Below, in pieces: positions 55,479-64,000 of a stretch of DNA of 64,000 nt (within the stretch, counting starts at the first letter, position 1; each line of letters begins with the position of its first letter). The DNA comes from Butyrivibrio sp. X503 (lineage in GTDB: Bacteria > Bacillota > Clostridia > Lachnospirales > Lachnospiraceae). The position numbers and the translations under genes were made by a program. The notes beneath the pieces were generated by a model, which saw nothing but the letters and a program-made list of their open reading frames with translations, did no database searches and was not told where the DNA came from. The stretch is from the NCBI RefSeq assembly GCF_003625475.1, contig NZ_RAIQ01000005.1:1-64000 (forward strand). Reading direction: 5' to 3'.

Positions 55479-56831
55479 ATGAATAAAAGATATGTCACCG
55501 ACATGACAGAAGGCAATGAACTTCTGCTTCTAATTAAGTTCACGATCCCCATGCTTCTGGGGAATCTTTTCCAGCAGTTTTATAATATGGCGGACACTGT
55601 TATCGTGGGACATTACGGCGGTAAATACGGAATGCCCGCTATCGGTGCGGTCGGAAGTGTCAATTTTCTCTTTTTCTCTCTTTGCATGGGAATGGGAGCC
55701 GGAGTCGGCATCATGATCTCTCAGCATTTTGGAGCCGGTAAGGATGACTACGTTAAGAAGATAGTCGGTAACTCAATCTATATTACGCTTGTAGCAGGCC
55801 TGCTTATGAGTATCATAAGTGTGACCTTGGCAAAGCCTATTCTTAATATAATGAAGATACCGGATGAGTGTATGGCAGATGCCCTTACATATATGAGAGT
55901 TGTCTGCGGAGCAACAATCCTTGTTGCAGGTTATAATATGATCTCTTCTATATTAAGAGCGCTCGGAGATTCAAGAACACCTCTTATCTTCCTGGTGGTT
56001 GCCTGCCTTATAAACATTGTCCTTGACATTATAACCGTCAAATGGCTCGGAATGGGCGTCTTGGGAGCTGCGCTTGCAACCGTTATATCGCAGACTATCG
56101 CTATGATCGGATCGATAGTTGTGGGAATCAGGATCAATCCATATCTTCAGATAGAAAAAAGACATCGCGAGGTTGATATGAATATCATCGATAACGCCAT
56201 AAGACTTGGCGTTCCGCTTGCGCTTCAGAACGCGCTTATAGCCTTTTCTTGCGTGGCACTGCAAACTGTTGTAAACAGCTTCAAGAGCGATGTAATGACT
56301 GCATATACCGCAACAGGAAGGATCGAGCAGCTTGTACAGCAACCGTTCGGATCGCTTGGTACAGCGATCTCAACGTTTACGGGGCAGAATACAGGCGCAA
56401 GGAAACTCGACAGGGTAAAGAGCGGATGCATAAAGAGTGTGATGCTTATAGCGGCCTTCAGCGTTCTAATGGTGGTTGTTATGTTTTCGCAGGGAGAGAA
56501 TATAATAAGATTCTTTACACCCAATGAAAACGCAGTCAAGATCGGTGCGCAGGGTCTTAAGATAACGAGTATGTTCTATTTCTTTTTGGGACTGATATAT
56601 GTGTTCAGAGGAACGCTCAATGGCGTAGGAGATGCTGCTTTTGCCTTGATAAACGGAATTCTTGAAGTAGTCGGAAGACTTGGCTTTGCAGCGTTATTGG
56701 TATCCATATCCGGTATAGGAATGTGGGGCTGTTGGTATACCAACGGACTTACATGGGCCATAACCGGAATAGGATGTGTGCTTAGATATATGAAGGGCGG
56801 CTGGAGAAAAAGAATCTTCAATGAGGCGTGA
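55479..56831 (+). CDS. MATE-family efflux transporter
   Basis: Protein of 450 residues; ATG 55479 is favoured over 55467 because GAGG (55469-55472) sits at the right distance. Twelve membrane helices in two repeats, with the usual MATE pattern near the start (IPMLLGNLFQQFYNMADTVI) and again in the second half. It likely exports drugs or metabolites using Na or H. Substrate unknown. Confidence 0.9.
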   Translation: MNKRYVTDMTEGNELLLLIKFTIPMLLGNLFQQFYNMADTVIVGHYGGKYGMPAIGAVGSVNFLFFSLCMGMGAGVGIMISQHFGAGKDDYVKKIVGNSIYITLVAGLLMSIISVTLAKPILNIMKIPDECMADALTYMRVVCGATILVAGYNMISSILRALGDSRTPLIFLVVACLINIVLDIITVKWLGMGVLGAALATVISQTIAMIGSIVVGIRINPYLQIEKRHREVDMNIIDNAIRLGVPLALQNALIAFSCVALQTVVNSFKSDVMTAYTATGRIEQLVQQPFGSLGTAISTFTGQNTGARKLDRVKSGCIKSVMLIAAFSVLMVVVMFSQGENIIRFFTPNENAVKIGAQGLKITSMFYFFLGLIYVFRGTLNGVGDAAFALINGILEVVGRLGFAALLVSISGIGMWGCWYTNGLTWAITGIGCVLRYMKGGWRKRIFNEA

Positions 56832-56861
56832 TGCCATTGAAGGGAGTGCTAAGAAAACGCT

Positions 56862-57368
56862 TTACTTTTGAAGCTCTTTGAGCTTTTTGCCGTTGATCTT
56901 TCCATCGGCGATCATATTAGCCATCCAGATTTTTAATGATTCAACCGTCATATCTATATTGTCGAGTTGCTTTTGTATCTCAACAAAATCTTTCAGCTCA
57001 TCGTCAGAAATAACGCCATCAGCGGTTATCTCGATGAGCTTTGTTTTTTGGCTGTCGAGAGAATTAAGCGCTGAAAGCATGCCAAGTACGATCTCCGATA
57101 AAGAAGAAACCTTAACTTCCGGAACGGTATCTTTTCCTATACGACATTCATGCGTGCAGTAGTAGTTGCACAGTTCGGGGCGCTTGTATGCATTGGCCAT
57201 ATCAATGACATCTTCGGGATGGACAAGAGTCTTTTCCGTCTCAAGCTTCTCAAGGCGGCTCTCGCTGATGGTTCCTATAAGCTCACTTGCCTGAGCTCTT
57301 GTAAGCCCCAGAGCCTCTCTGCTTTCAAAGTATATATTCTTATTTTCTCTGACGGATTTCTTGCCCAT
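56862..57368 (-). CDS. XRE-type helix-turn-helix protein
   Basis: Protein of 168 residues. N-terminal helix-turn-helix (~15-65: SREALGLTRAQASELIG, then ISESRLEKLE), followed by a short cysteine-rich segment CNYYCTHEC (~67-75) that may bind metal, then a helical C-terminal half. AGGAG precedes the ATG on the minus strand, and a TATAAT lies at 57412-57417 in that orientation. It is divergent from the amt gene, so it may regulate it, but nothing in the sequence shows this. Confidence 0.75.
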   Translation of the reverse strand: MGKKSVRENKNIYFESREALGLTRAQASELIGTISESRLEKLETEKTLVHPEDVIDMANAYKRPELCNYYCTHECRIGKDTVPEVKVSSLSEIVLGMLSALNSLDSQKTKLIEITADGVISDDELKDFVEIQKQLDNIDMTVESLKIWMANMIADGKINGKKLKELQK

Positions 57369-57482
57369 GATAATCTCCTGAAATATTCATCTGTTAGATA
57401 GTGTCTTCGTTATTATACAGCAGTGTTGGTGCGAAGGAACAGTGACTTCAAAAATAAATTGAAAAAAATTTTAAAAACATGC

Positions 57483-57511
57483 TTGACAATGATTGTATAC
57501 CGAAGTACAAT
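57483..57511 (+). promoter_or_regulatory. Strong sigma-A promoter of the nitrogen genes
   Basis: TTGACA (57483-57488), 17-base spacer, TACAAT (57506-57511). Transcription should start near 57518, which leaves a leader of about 285 bases before the amt start codon. Confidence 0.85.
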
Positions 57512-57528
57512 CTTAAACAATAAGGCAA

Positions 57529-57747
57529 GGGCGTCTTAGAGAATACTCTCTAAGGCGCTTTCTGTGTTTTTGGATGCTAATCCGCGGAAGTATACTTTTA
57601 ATTGTATACAAGTATTCATACATGGAAAACTTGTCCTATACAAAAACGGTCTATGACCGACAATAATTATTAAATATGTAAGGACGGCACAATGGGGTGT
57701 CATGCTGATGTTAATATGCAGCAATCCCGTTGTACCGTCCTTTTATC
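57529..57747 (+). promoter_or_regulatory. Structured 5' leader of the amt transcript
   Basis: This fills most of the 435-base gap before amt. First hairpin: GCGTCTTAGAG (57531-57541) pairs with CTCTAAGGCGC across the six-base loop AATACT, followed by a T-rich stretch. Then CGGTC-TAT-GACCG (near 57647). Last, a long hairpin whose outer arms are GGACGG and CCGTCC (near 57683-57740), with inner ACAA/TTGT, GGG/CCC and GCTG/CAGC pairs, followed by TTTTATC. The last looks like a terminator. The arrangement suggests attenuation, perhaps by a nitrogen-responsive antiterminator; no known riboswitch class is recognised. Confidence 0.55.
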
Positions 57748-57803
57748 ATTAGAGAGATCTTGAAAACAAGAGATTTCTCGGTGAACAGATCGGAGGAGAA
57801 AGT

Positions 57804-59573
57804 ATGAGCGAAGAAATCTTAAGCGCGGTTAACGGCCAGGTCTTCAGTGTCTGGTTTCTGATCGGTGCAGCGTTGGTATTCTGGATGCAGGCCGGATTTG
57901 CTATGTGTGAGGCAGGTTTTACAAGAGCCAAGAACACCGGAAATATCATAATGAAAAACCTTATGGATTTCTGTATCGGTACTGTAGTATTCATCTTAAT
58001 TGGTTTTGGTTTATTACTTGGTGAAGATATCGTAGGAATCATCGGAAGACCCGGATTTGACATCTTCACAAATTATGCAAATTTTGATTGGTCCAACTTT
58101 GTATTCAACCTTGTGTTCTGTGCAACAACAGCAACAATCGTTTCAGGATCAATGGCTGAGAGAACAAAGTTCTTATCATATTGTGTGTACTCGGCAGTTA
58201 TTTCAGCAGTGATCTACCCCATCGAAGCACATTGGGTATGGGGCGGCGGATTCCTCGCACAGATGGGATTCCATGATTTTGCAGGTTCAACATGTATCCA
58301 CATGGTTGGTGGTATCTCAGCTCTCATCGGAGCAGCTATCTTAGGACCCCGTATCGGTAAGTTCGAAAGAAATAAGGAAGGCAAAGTTACCAAGGTAAAT
58401 GCTTTCCCCGGACACAACCTTGTGGCAGCTTCACTCGGTGTATTTATCCTTTGGCTTGGATGGTACGGATTCAACGGTGCAGCTTGTACTTCAGTAGAGC
58501 AGCTCGGATCCGTATTCGTAACAACAACAATCGCACCTGCACTTGCAACTGTAACATGTATGATCTTCACATGGCTCAGATATGGTAAGCCCGATGTTTC
58601 GATGTGTCTCAACGCATCACTTGCAGGTCTTGTAGCTATCACAGCTCCCTGTGATGTAACAGATGCTTTCGGAGCAATCGTGATCGGTATCGTAGCTGGT
58701 CTCCTTGTTTGCCTCGGTGTTTGGTTCCTTGATTACAAGCTTCACGTTGACGATCCCGTTGGTGCCGTTGCGGTTCACTGCTTGAACGGTATCTGGGGAA
58801 CAATTGCAGTTGGTCTTTTCGCAACAAACACAGCGCCCGGTTATTCAATCGCTGATGCACAGGGCAACGAGCTCGTAGGTCTTTTCTACGGCGGCGGTTT
58901 CAAGCTTCTTGGTCTTCAGATTATAGGATTCTTAGCCGTAGCAGCTTGGACAGTAGTTACTATTACAATCACATTCTTCGCTATTAAGAAGATACTTGGA
59001 CTTAGAGTTACAGAAGAGGAAGAGATCCTCGGACTTGATTCAACAGAACACGGACTTGCTTCTGCATATTCAGGATTCGCTATCATGGATGTCTCAAACA
59101 CCCTCAACATGGATGTCAACGACAACACAGATCTTGGTCAGAGCGAATATGTATATGCTTCACAGGTTCAGAAAGATGCAGCGGTTCCCGTTGTCACAGG
59201 TCCTGTTCATACACAGTCCGCTATACATAAAGTAGTAATCATCGCAAAGCTCTCTCGTTACGACAAGCTTCGTAAGGCAATGAACGATCTCGGTGTAACC
59301 GGCATGACGGTAACTCAGGTAATGGGCTGCGGAGTTCAGAAGGGTTCCGGCGACATGTACCGTGGAGTTGAGATGGATGCAACACTTCTTCCCAAGGTCA
59401 AGGTTGAGGTTGTTGTAAGCAAGATTCCTGTAGAAGCAGTTATAGAGGCAGCTAAGAAGACATTGTACACCGGCCACATCGGCGACGGTAAGATCTTCGT
59501 TTACAGCGTAGACAAGGTAGTAAAGATCAGAACAGGTGAGGAAGATCTTGAAGCTCTTGCAGACGTTGAATAA
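57804..59573 (+). CDS. amt: Ammonium transporter fused to a PII domain
   Basis: Protein of 589 residues. Residues 1-~405 are an Amt channel with eleven helices; the twin pore histidines are present (CIHMVGG and AVHCLNGIWG). After a linker (~405-474) a PII (GlnB) domain runs from ~475 to the end: GMTVTQVMG, YRGVEMD, LPKVKVEVVV, TGHIGDGKIFV. The T-loop tyrosine that is uridylylated in enteric PII is replaced by methionine (M524), so this PII must be controlled by nucleotide/2-oxoglutarate binding alone. Fusion to the channel suggests direct gating by nitrogen status. GGAGGAG ribosome site. Confidence 0.93.
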   Translation: MSEEILSAVNGQVFSVWFLIGAALVFWMQAGFAMCEAGFTRAKNTGNIIMKNLMDFCIGTVVFILIGFGLLLGEDIVGIIGRPGFDIFTNYANFDWSNFVFNLVFCATTATIVSGSMAERTKFLSYCVYSAVISAVIYPIEAHWVWGGGFLAQMGFHDFAGSTCIHMVGGISALIGAAILGPRIGKFERNKEGKVTKVNAFPGHNLVAASLGVFILWLGWYGFNGAACTSVEQLGSVFVTTTIAPALATVTCMIFTWLRYGKPDVSMCLNASLAGLVAITAPCDVTDAFGAIVIGIVAGLLVCLGVWFLDYKLHVDDPVGAVAVHCLNGIWGTIAVGLFATNTAPGYSIADAQGNELVGLFYGGGFKLLGLQIIGFLAVAAWTVVTITITFFAIKKILGLRVTEEEEILGLDSTEHGLASAYSGFAIMDVSNTLNMDVNDNTDLGQSEYVYASQVQKDAAVPVVTGPVHTQSAIHKVVIIAKLSRYDKLRKAMNDLGVTGMTVTQVMGCGVQKGSGDMYRGVEMDATLLPKVKVEVVVSKIPVEAVIEAAKKTLYTGHIGDGKIFVYSVDKVVKIRTGEEDLEALADVE

Positions 59574-59616
59574 TTGTGAGCACTTGGCGAGGTTCTTTCG
59601 AGCCCGGTGCGAACGT

Positions 59617-59644
59617 CTTACGTCGAGCGAAGCGAGAGCGTAAG
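59617..59644 (+). other. Hairpin between amt and asnB
   Basis: CTTACG (59617-59622) pairs with CGTAAG (59639-59644) around a GC-rich GAGCGAAGCGAG centre, followed by TTCTTTATT. It could partly terminate or stabilise the message between the channel gene and the asparagine synthase gene. Confidence 0.45.
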
Positions 59645-59676
59645 TTCTTTATTAAAAATATTTAGGAGGATGGAGT

Positions 59677-61260
59677 ATGTGCGCAATACTGACATACGAA
59701 GGTGATGACATATCCGAGCAGGAGTTTCAAGCTCTTTTGCAAAGAACAAGCCTTAGAGGCCCGGATATGTCCAGGTACAAAAAGGTAGAAAAAGGATATA
59801 TAGGTTTTAATCGTCTCTCGATAATGGGACTAAATGAAGAAGGAATGCAACCTTTTTACCTTAATGATAATGCAGTAATTTGTAACGGAGAGTTATATGG
59901 ATTCAGAGCACTGCGAGAGTACCTGGTATCCCTCGGATACAGCTTTAGAAGCGACAGTGATTGCGAGATACTCCTCCCTTTGTATGAGAAACTCGGAACC
60001 AAGATGTTCGATATTCTCGATGCGGAATTTGCCTGCGTCATATATGACGGTGAAAAGAAAAAGTTCATAGCCGCAAGAGATCCGATAGGAATCAGACCTC
60101 TTTACTATGGATACGACAAAAAAGGAAACATAATTTTTGCATCGGAACCCAAGAACATGGTTGGTGTGGCAGACAAGATAATGCCTTTCCCTCCCGGACA
60201 TTACTACGAGGATGGCAAGTTCATCTGCTACAGAGATATGACTAAGGTAAAAGAAGTAAAGTTTGATGAAGTAAACGTGATCGCGAAAAAGATTCACGAC
60301 AAGCTTCTCAAAGGAATAGAAAAGAGACTTTCAGCCGATGCGCCGATAGGATTTCTTTTATCGGGCGGCCTTGATTCATCACTTGTTTGCGGAGCCGCAG
60401 CAAAGATGCTTGGCAAGAAGATAAGAACCTTCGCGATCGGAATGGACATAGACGCGATCGACCTTAAGTACGCAAGAGAAGTTGCGGATTATATAGGAAG
60501 CGAACACACAGAAGTGATCATTTCCAAAAAAGATGTTATTGAGGCGGTCGAGCCTGTTATAGAAGCTCTCGGAACATATGACATTACGACAATACGAGCT
60601 TCTATCGGAATGTATCTTCTGTGCAAATGGATTCACGAAAACACAGATATCAAGGTAATCCTTACAGGAGAGATATCCGACGAGCTCTTTGGATATAAAT
60701 ATACAGACTTTGCACCAAGCGCGGATGAGTTCCAGAAAGAAGCGCAAAAGAGAATTCACGAGATACACATGTACGACGTACTCAGAGCCGACAGATGTAT
60801 CAGCGTAAACTCTCTTGAAGCGAGAGTTCCTTTCGGAGATCTTGATTTTGTAGAGTATGTAATGAGCATTGACCCGGAGAAGAAGATGAACACCTACGGC
60901 ATCGGTAAATATCTTTTGCGTCATGCGTTTGAAAAAGATGAGCTGATACCGAGGACGATCCTCATGAGAGAGAAAGCAGCATTCTCCGATGCGGTCGGAC
61001 ATTCACTTCGTGATGATCTTATAGAGTGTGCGGACAGCCTTTACAGCTACGCAGATTACGAGACCAAGAAAAAGAAATACACTCACGCAACACCTTTTAC
61101 AAAGGAATCGCTTTGGTACAGAGAGATTTTTGAAAAGTATTATCCCGGCCAGTCAGATATGGTTGTGGACTTCTGGATGCCCAACAAGAACTGGGAAGGT
61201 TGCAATGTAAACGATCCTTCCGCAAGAGTTCTTTCAAACTACGGAGCATCTGCAAAATAA
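59677..61260 (+). CDS. asnB: Asparagine synthase B (glutamine-hydrolysing)
   Basis: Protein of 527 residues. Class II glutaminase at the N-terminus with Cys2 exposed after Met removal (MCAI), RGPD and GFNRLSIMG motifs, NGELYG, and SDCEILLP. The synthetase domain has the PP-loop SGGLDSSLV (~229-237) and GEISDELFGY. It converts aspartate and glutamine to asparagine and glutamate. GGAGGATGG ribosome site. It fits the nitrogen group around it. Confidence 0.95.
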   Translation: MCAILTYEGDDISEQEFQALLQRTSLRGPDMSRYKKVEKGYIGFNRLSIMGLNEEGMQPFYLNDNAVICNGELYGFRALREYLVSLGYSFRSDSDCEILLPLYEKLGTKMFDILDAEFACVIYDGEKKKFIAARDPIGIRPLYYGYDKKGNIIFASEPKNMVGVADKIMPFPPGHYYEDGKFICYRDMTKVKEVKFDEVNVIAKKIHDKLLKGIEKRLSADAPIGFLLSGGLDSSLVCGAAAKMLGKKIRTFAIGMDIDAIDLKYAREVADYIGSEHTEVIISKKDVIEAVEPVIEALGTYDITTIRASIGMYLLCKWIHENTDIKVILTGEISDELFGYKYTDFAPSADEFQKEAQKRIHEIHMYDVLRADRCISVNSLEARVPFGDLDFVEYVMSIDPEKKMNTYGIGKYLLRHAFEKDELIPRTILMREKAAFSDAVGHSLRDDLIECADSLYSYADYETKKKKYTHATPFTKESLWYREIFEKYYPGQSDMVVDFWMPNKNWEGCNVNDPSARVLSNYGASAK

Positions 61261-61287
61261 ATGAGTATGAATATGGAGGACAAAAAG

Positions 61288-63396
61288 ATGATCGATGCAT
61301 CAAAACTTACAGAACAATTCGGAAGTCTGGTATTTAGCGACAAGATTATGAAAGAGCGCTTGCCTAAGGACATTTACAAGGCAGTGCACAAGACAATAGA
61401 AAAAGGAACACACCTTGAGCTCGACGTTGCAAATACAGTCGCAGCAGTAATGAAAGAGTGGGCTATCGAAAACGGTGCAACACACTTCACACACTGGTTC
61501 CAGCCTATGACAGGTCTTACCGCAGAGAAACACGACAGCTTCATTTCACCTACAGGCGACGGACAGATCCTCATGGAGTTCTCGGGAAAAGAGCTTGTTA
61601 AGGGCGAACCTGATGCATCAAGCTTCCCTTCAGGAGGACTCAGAGCAACATTCGAGGCAAGAGGATACACAGCATGGGATCCTTCATCACCTGCATTTAT
61701 CAAGGACGGATCACTTTACATTCCTACAGCATTCTGCTCATACGGCGGAGAAGCACTTGATAAAAAGACTCCTCTTTTAAGATCAATGGATGCTCTTTCA
61801 AAAGAAGCAGTTAAGGTCCTTAACCTTCTCGGATATAAGGACGTTGCAAGAGTAGATACTACGATCGGTTCCGAGCAGGAATACTTCCTTATCGACAAGG
61901 ACTTCTATAAGCAGAGAAAAGACCTTCTCTTCACAGGAAGAACTCTTATCGGAGCACCTGCATCAAAGGGACAGGAGATGGAAGATCACTACTTTGGTGT
62001 TATCAAGCCCAAGGTATCGGCATATATGCACGATCTTGACGAGGAACTCTGGAAACTCGGAATTCCCGCTAAGACCAAACACAACGAGGTTGCTCCTTCA
62101 CAGCACGAGCTTGCTCCCGTATTCGAGACAGCTAACGTAGCCGTAGATCATAACCAGCTCACAATGGAAGTTATGAAGAAGGTTGCTGACAAGCACAATT
62201 ATGCTTGCCTCCTTCATGAGAAGCCTTTCGAAGGAATCAACGGATCAGGTAAGCACAACAACTGGTCAGTATGCACAGATACAGGAATGAACCTTCTCGA
62301 TCCCGGAAAGACACCGGCAGAGAACATTCCTTTCCTCGTATTTTTAACAGCAGTGATCGCAGCAGTTGATGAGTATGCACCAATCCTTCGTCTCTCTGTT
62401 GCATCTGCAGGAAACGATCACAGACTCGGCGGAAACGAGGCACCTCCGGCAATCGTGTCTATCTTCGTTGGAGATGAGCTTGCACAGGTTATCAAGAGTG
62501 TTGAAGAAGGTACAGCATATCACGGAGCAGCAAAGGTTCAGATGGGTATGGGTGCGGATGTACTTCCTCACTTTACAAAGGACAACACAGACAGAAACAG
62601 AACATCACCTTTCGCATTCACAGGAAACAAGTTTGAGTTCCGTATGCCCGGTTCTGCAGTGTCTGTAGCAAACGCAAACATCGTTCTTAATACAGCAGTT
62701 GCTGAGATACTTACAAGACTTTACGAGAAGCTTTCAAAGTTCAGCGAAGCTGAGATGAAAGAAAAAGTTCTTGAGGTTCTTCAGGAAGAACTTAAAGAAC
62801 ATAAGAGAGTTCTTTTCAACGGAAACGGATATTCAGACGAGTGGGTTGCTGAGGCTGAAAAGAGAGGCCTTCCTAACCTCAAGTCACTTCCCGAGGCAAT
62901 GCCTTACTGGATCAAGGACGAGTCAATAAGTCTCTTCACAAAGCATAAGATTTTCACAGAAGAAGAGATCAGATCAAGATATGACATTCTCCTTGAGAAC
63001 TACTCAAAGTCAATTCATATCGAGGCTCTCACAATGGAAGAGATGGTCAGAAAAGATCTTACAGAAGGAATCATTTCTTATGAAAAAGATCTTACAAGTG
63101 AGATCCTTCAGAAGAAGAGTGTTCTTGAAGGCGTAGGCGGAAAGCTTGAGAGCGGAATCCTCAAAGAGCTTGATGAAGCATCCGAGAAGATGGGACAGGC
63201 TCTTGCAAAGCTTACAGAAGATACAAAGGCAGCAGAAGAAAAGGCTGATCTTTTGGAGCAGGCAAGCTTCTACAAAGAGCAGATCCTTACGGATATGGAT
63301 GAGGTCAGAAAATACGCGGATAAGGCAGAAGCTCTGGTACCCGATAAGTACCTCAGCTATCCGACATACGGTCAGATGTTATTTTCACTTAGATAA
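61288..63396 (+). CDS. glnN: Type III glutamine synthetase
   Basis: Protein of 702 residues from ATG 61288, which has GGAGGA seven bases upstream; an ATG at 61261 is in frame but has no ribosome site. GlnN-type synthetase, much longer than GlnA (about 450). Family motifs: [16 protein letters not shown] at the start, [21 protein letters not shown] and GSGKHNNWS (catalytic core). It condenses glutamate and ammonia using ATP. A 27-base spacing after asnB suggests co-transcription. Confidence 0.96.
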   Translation: MIDASKLTEQFGSLVFSDKIMKERLPKDIYKAVHKTIEKGTHLELDVANTVAAVMKEWAIENGATHFTHWFQPMTGLTAEKHDSFISPTGDGQILMEFSGKELVKGEPDASSFPSGGLRATFEARGYTAWDPSSPAFIKDGSLYIPTAFCSYGGEALDKKTPLLRSMDALSKEAVKVLNLLGYKDVARVDTTIGSEQEYFLIDKDFYKQRKDLLFTGRTLIGAPASKGQEMEDHYFGVIKPKVSAYMHDLDEELWKLGIPAKTKHNEVAPSQHELAPVFETANVAVDHNQLTMEVMKKVADKHNYACLLHEKPFEGINGSGKHNNWSVCTDTGMNLLDPGKTPAENIPFLVFLTAVIAAVDEYAPILRLSVASAGNDHRLGGNEAPPAIVSIFVGDELAQVIKSVEEGTAYHGAAKVQMGMGADVLPHFTKDNTDRNRTSPFAFTGNKFEFRMPGSAVSVANANIVLNTAVAEILTRLYEKLSKFSEAEMKEKVLEVLQEELKEHKRVLFNGNGYSDEWVAEAEKRGLPNLKSLPEAMPYWIKDESISLFTKHKIFTEEEIRSRYDILLENYSKSIHIEALTMEEMVRKDLTEGIISYEKDLTSEILQKKSVLEGVGGKLESGILKELDEASEKMGQALAKLTEDTKAAEEKADLLEQASFYKEQILTDMDEVRKYADKAEALVPDKYLSYPTYGQMLFSLR

Positions 63397-63460
63397 TAGC
63401 GGAGCAATTCGTGTTATCGGCTAGAAATAAGATTTAAGAAAAAGGATAAGGATAATAAGG

Positions 63461-64000
63461 ATGGAGATGTGGAAAGAAGAACATGATGCCTGCGGAATAG
63501 GTGCAGTCATCAATATAGACGGAACCCCGGACAATAAAGTACTTGGCGATGCGCTCTCGATCGTAGAGAAGCTTGAGCACAGAGCCGGTAAAGATGCTTC
63601 CGGAAAAGTTGGCGATGGCGTTGGAATATTGGTGCAGATATCGCACTCATTTTTCTCAAAAGAAGCCAAGAAAATTGGAATGAAACTGGGAGGAGCCGGA
63701 GATTACGGAATCGGTATGTTCTTTTTTCCGCAGGACTCCATGAAGCGTATGTTTGCTAAACGTATGCTTGAAGTTATCGCAGAAAAGCAGGATCTTAAGG
63801 TTCTGGGATGGAGAGATGTAGAGATCCATCCCGAGATCCTTGGTGAAGCAGCGCTTGTATGCATGCCGCATATCAGCCAGTGCTTTATCGAAAGACCCAA
63901 GGATGTCAAAAAAGGCATCGACTTTGACAGAAAATTATATTGCTTAAGAAGAGAGTATGAGAAGAGTTCAGACGATACTTATATCTGCTCTTTCTCATCA
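63461..64000 (+). CDS. gltB: Glutamate synthase large subunit, N-terminal part
   Basis: Open frame of 180 codons to the window end; no stop, so partial. It begins MEMWKEEHDACGIGAVINI, the class II glutaminase start of GltB with the catalytic cysteine in DACGIG exposed after propeptide removal. EHRAGKDASGKVGDGVGIL follows, as in GltB. It makes glutamate from glutamine and 2-oxoglutarate and completes the glutamine synthetase cycle encoded upstream. AAGG-type ribosome site. Confidence 0.9.
   Translation, partial: MEMWKEEHDACGIGAVINIDGTPDNKVLGDALSIVEKLEHRAGKDASGKVGDGVGILVQISHSFFSKEAKKIGMKLGGAGDYGIGMFFFPQDSMKRMFAKRMLEVIAEKQDLKVLGWRDVEIHPEILGEAALVCMPHISQCFIERPKDVKKGIDFDRKLYCLRREYEKSSDDTYICSFSS

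Overview
The window looks like a Lachnospiraceae (Butyrivibrio/Pseudobutyrivibrio-like) chromosome. It is AT-rich, Gram-positive in style (many lipoproteins, strong GGAGG ribosome sites, HprK/Crh-type regulators) and anaerobic in metabolism (pyruvate formate-lyase, type III glutamine synthetase). This placement is inferred from gene families and gene order, not from a marker gene.

Region 1 (1-21.35 kb) is an accessory island, more AT-rich than the rest. It holds four large putative effectors, none with a signal peptide. Two of them (13-3090 and 8911-12528) share a nearly identical 1.5-kb 5' part, whose N-terminus resembles LXG-type type VII secretion targeting domains, and then diverge completely. 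A third (4218-6812) and a truncated relative (15522-16043) share a different N-terminal CGTES...W module. A fourth (18326-20180) is frameshifted. The effectors are followed by, and in two cases overlap, genes for anchored WG-repeat proteins. Other genes encode a tandem pair of membrane proteins and a string of lipoproteins. The layout is that of a polymorphic toxin/immunity array with cassette exchange and gene decay. No secretion machinery is in the window.

Region 2 (21.45-42.36 kb) holds surface and signalling genes: a zinc-ribbon/membrane protein, two tandem TIR-membrane-propeller proteins, a four-helix membrane protein, a DUF4143 ATPase behind five copies of a 23-bp-spaced motif, a PP2C phosphatase/Ser-Thr kinase pair, a small membrane protein overlapping uvrC, then two lipoproteins flanking a helical protein and an XpaC-like membrane protein; the second lipoprotein carries a VWA domain.

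Region 3 (42.38-47.46 kb) is core: hprK, ROK glucokinase, murB, rapZ, whiA and an HPr paralogue with Glu15 in place of the PTS histidine (Crh-like). It ends in a perfect 28-bp palindrome and a terminator.

Region 4 (47.74-57.4 kb) holds a GNAT acetyltransferase, a Na/Pi cotransporter with PhoU domain, a NUDIX hydrolase, an FNR-type regulator, pflA, pflB behind a perfect FNR box, a MATE transporter and a divergent XRE regulator.

Region 5 (57.48-64 kb) is a nitrogen-assimilation run: a strong promoter, a long structured leader, an Amt-PII fusion, asparagine synthase, type III glutamine synthetase and the start of glutamate synthase, which runs off the end.
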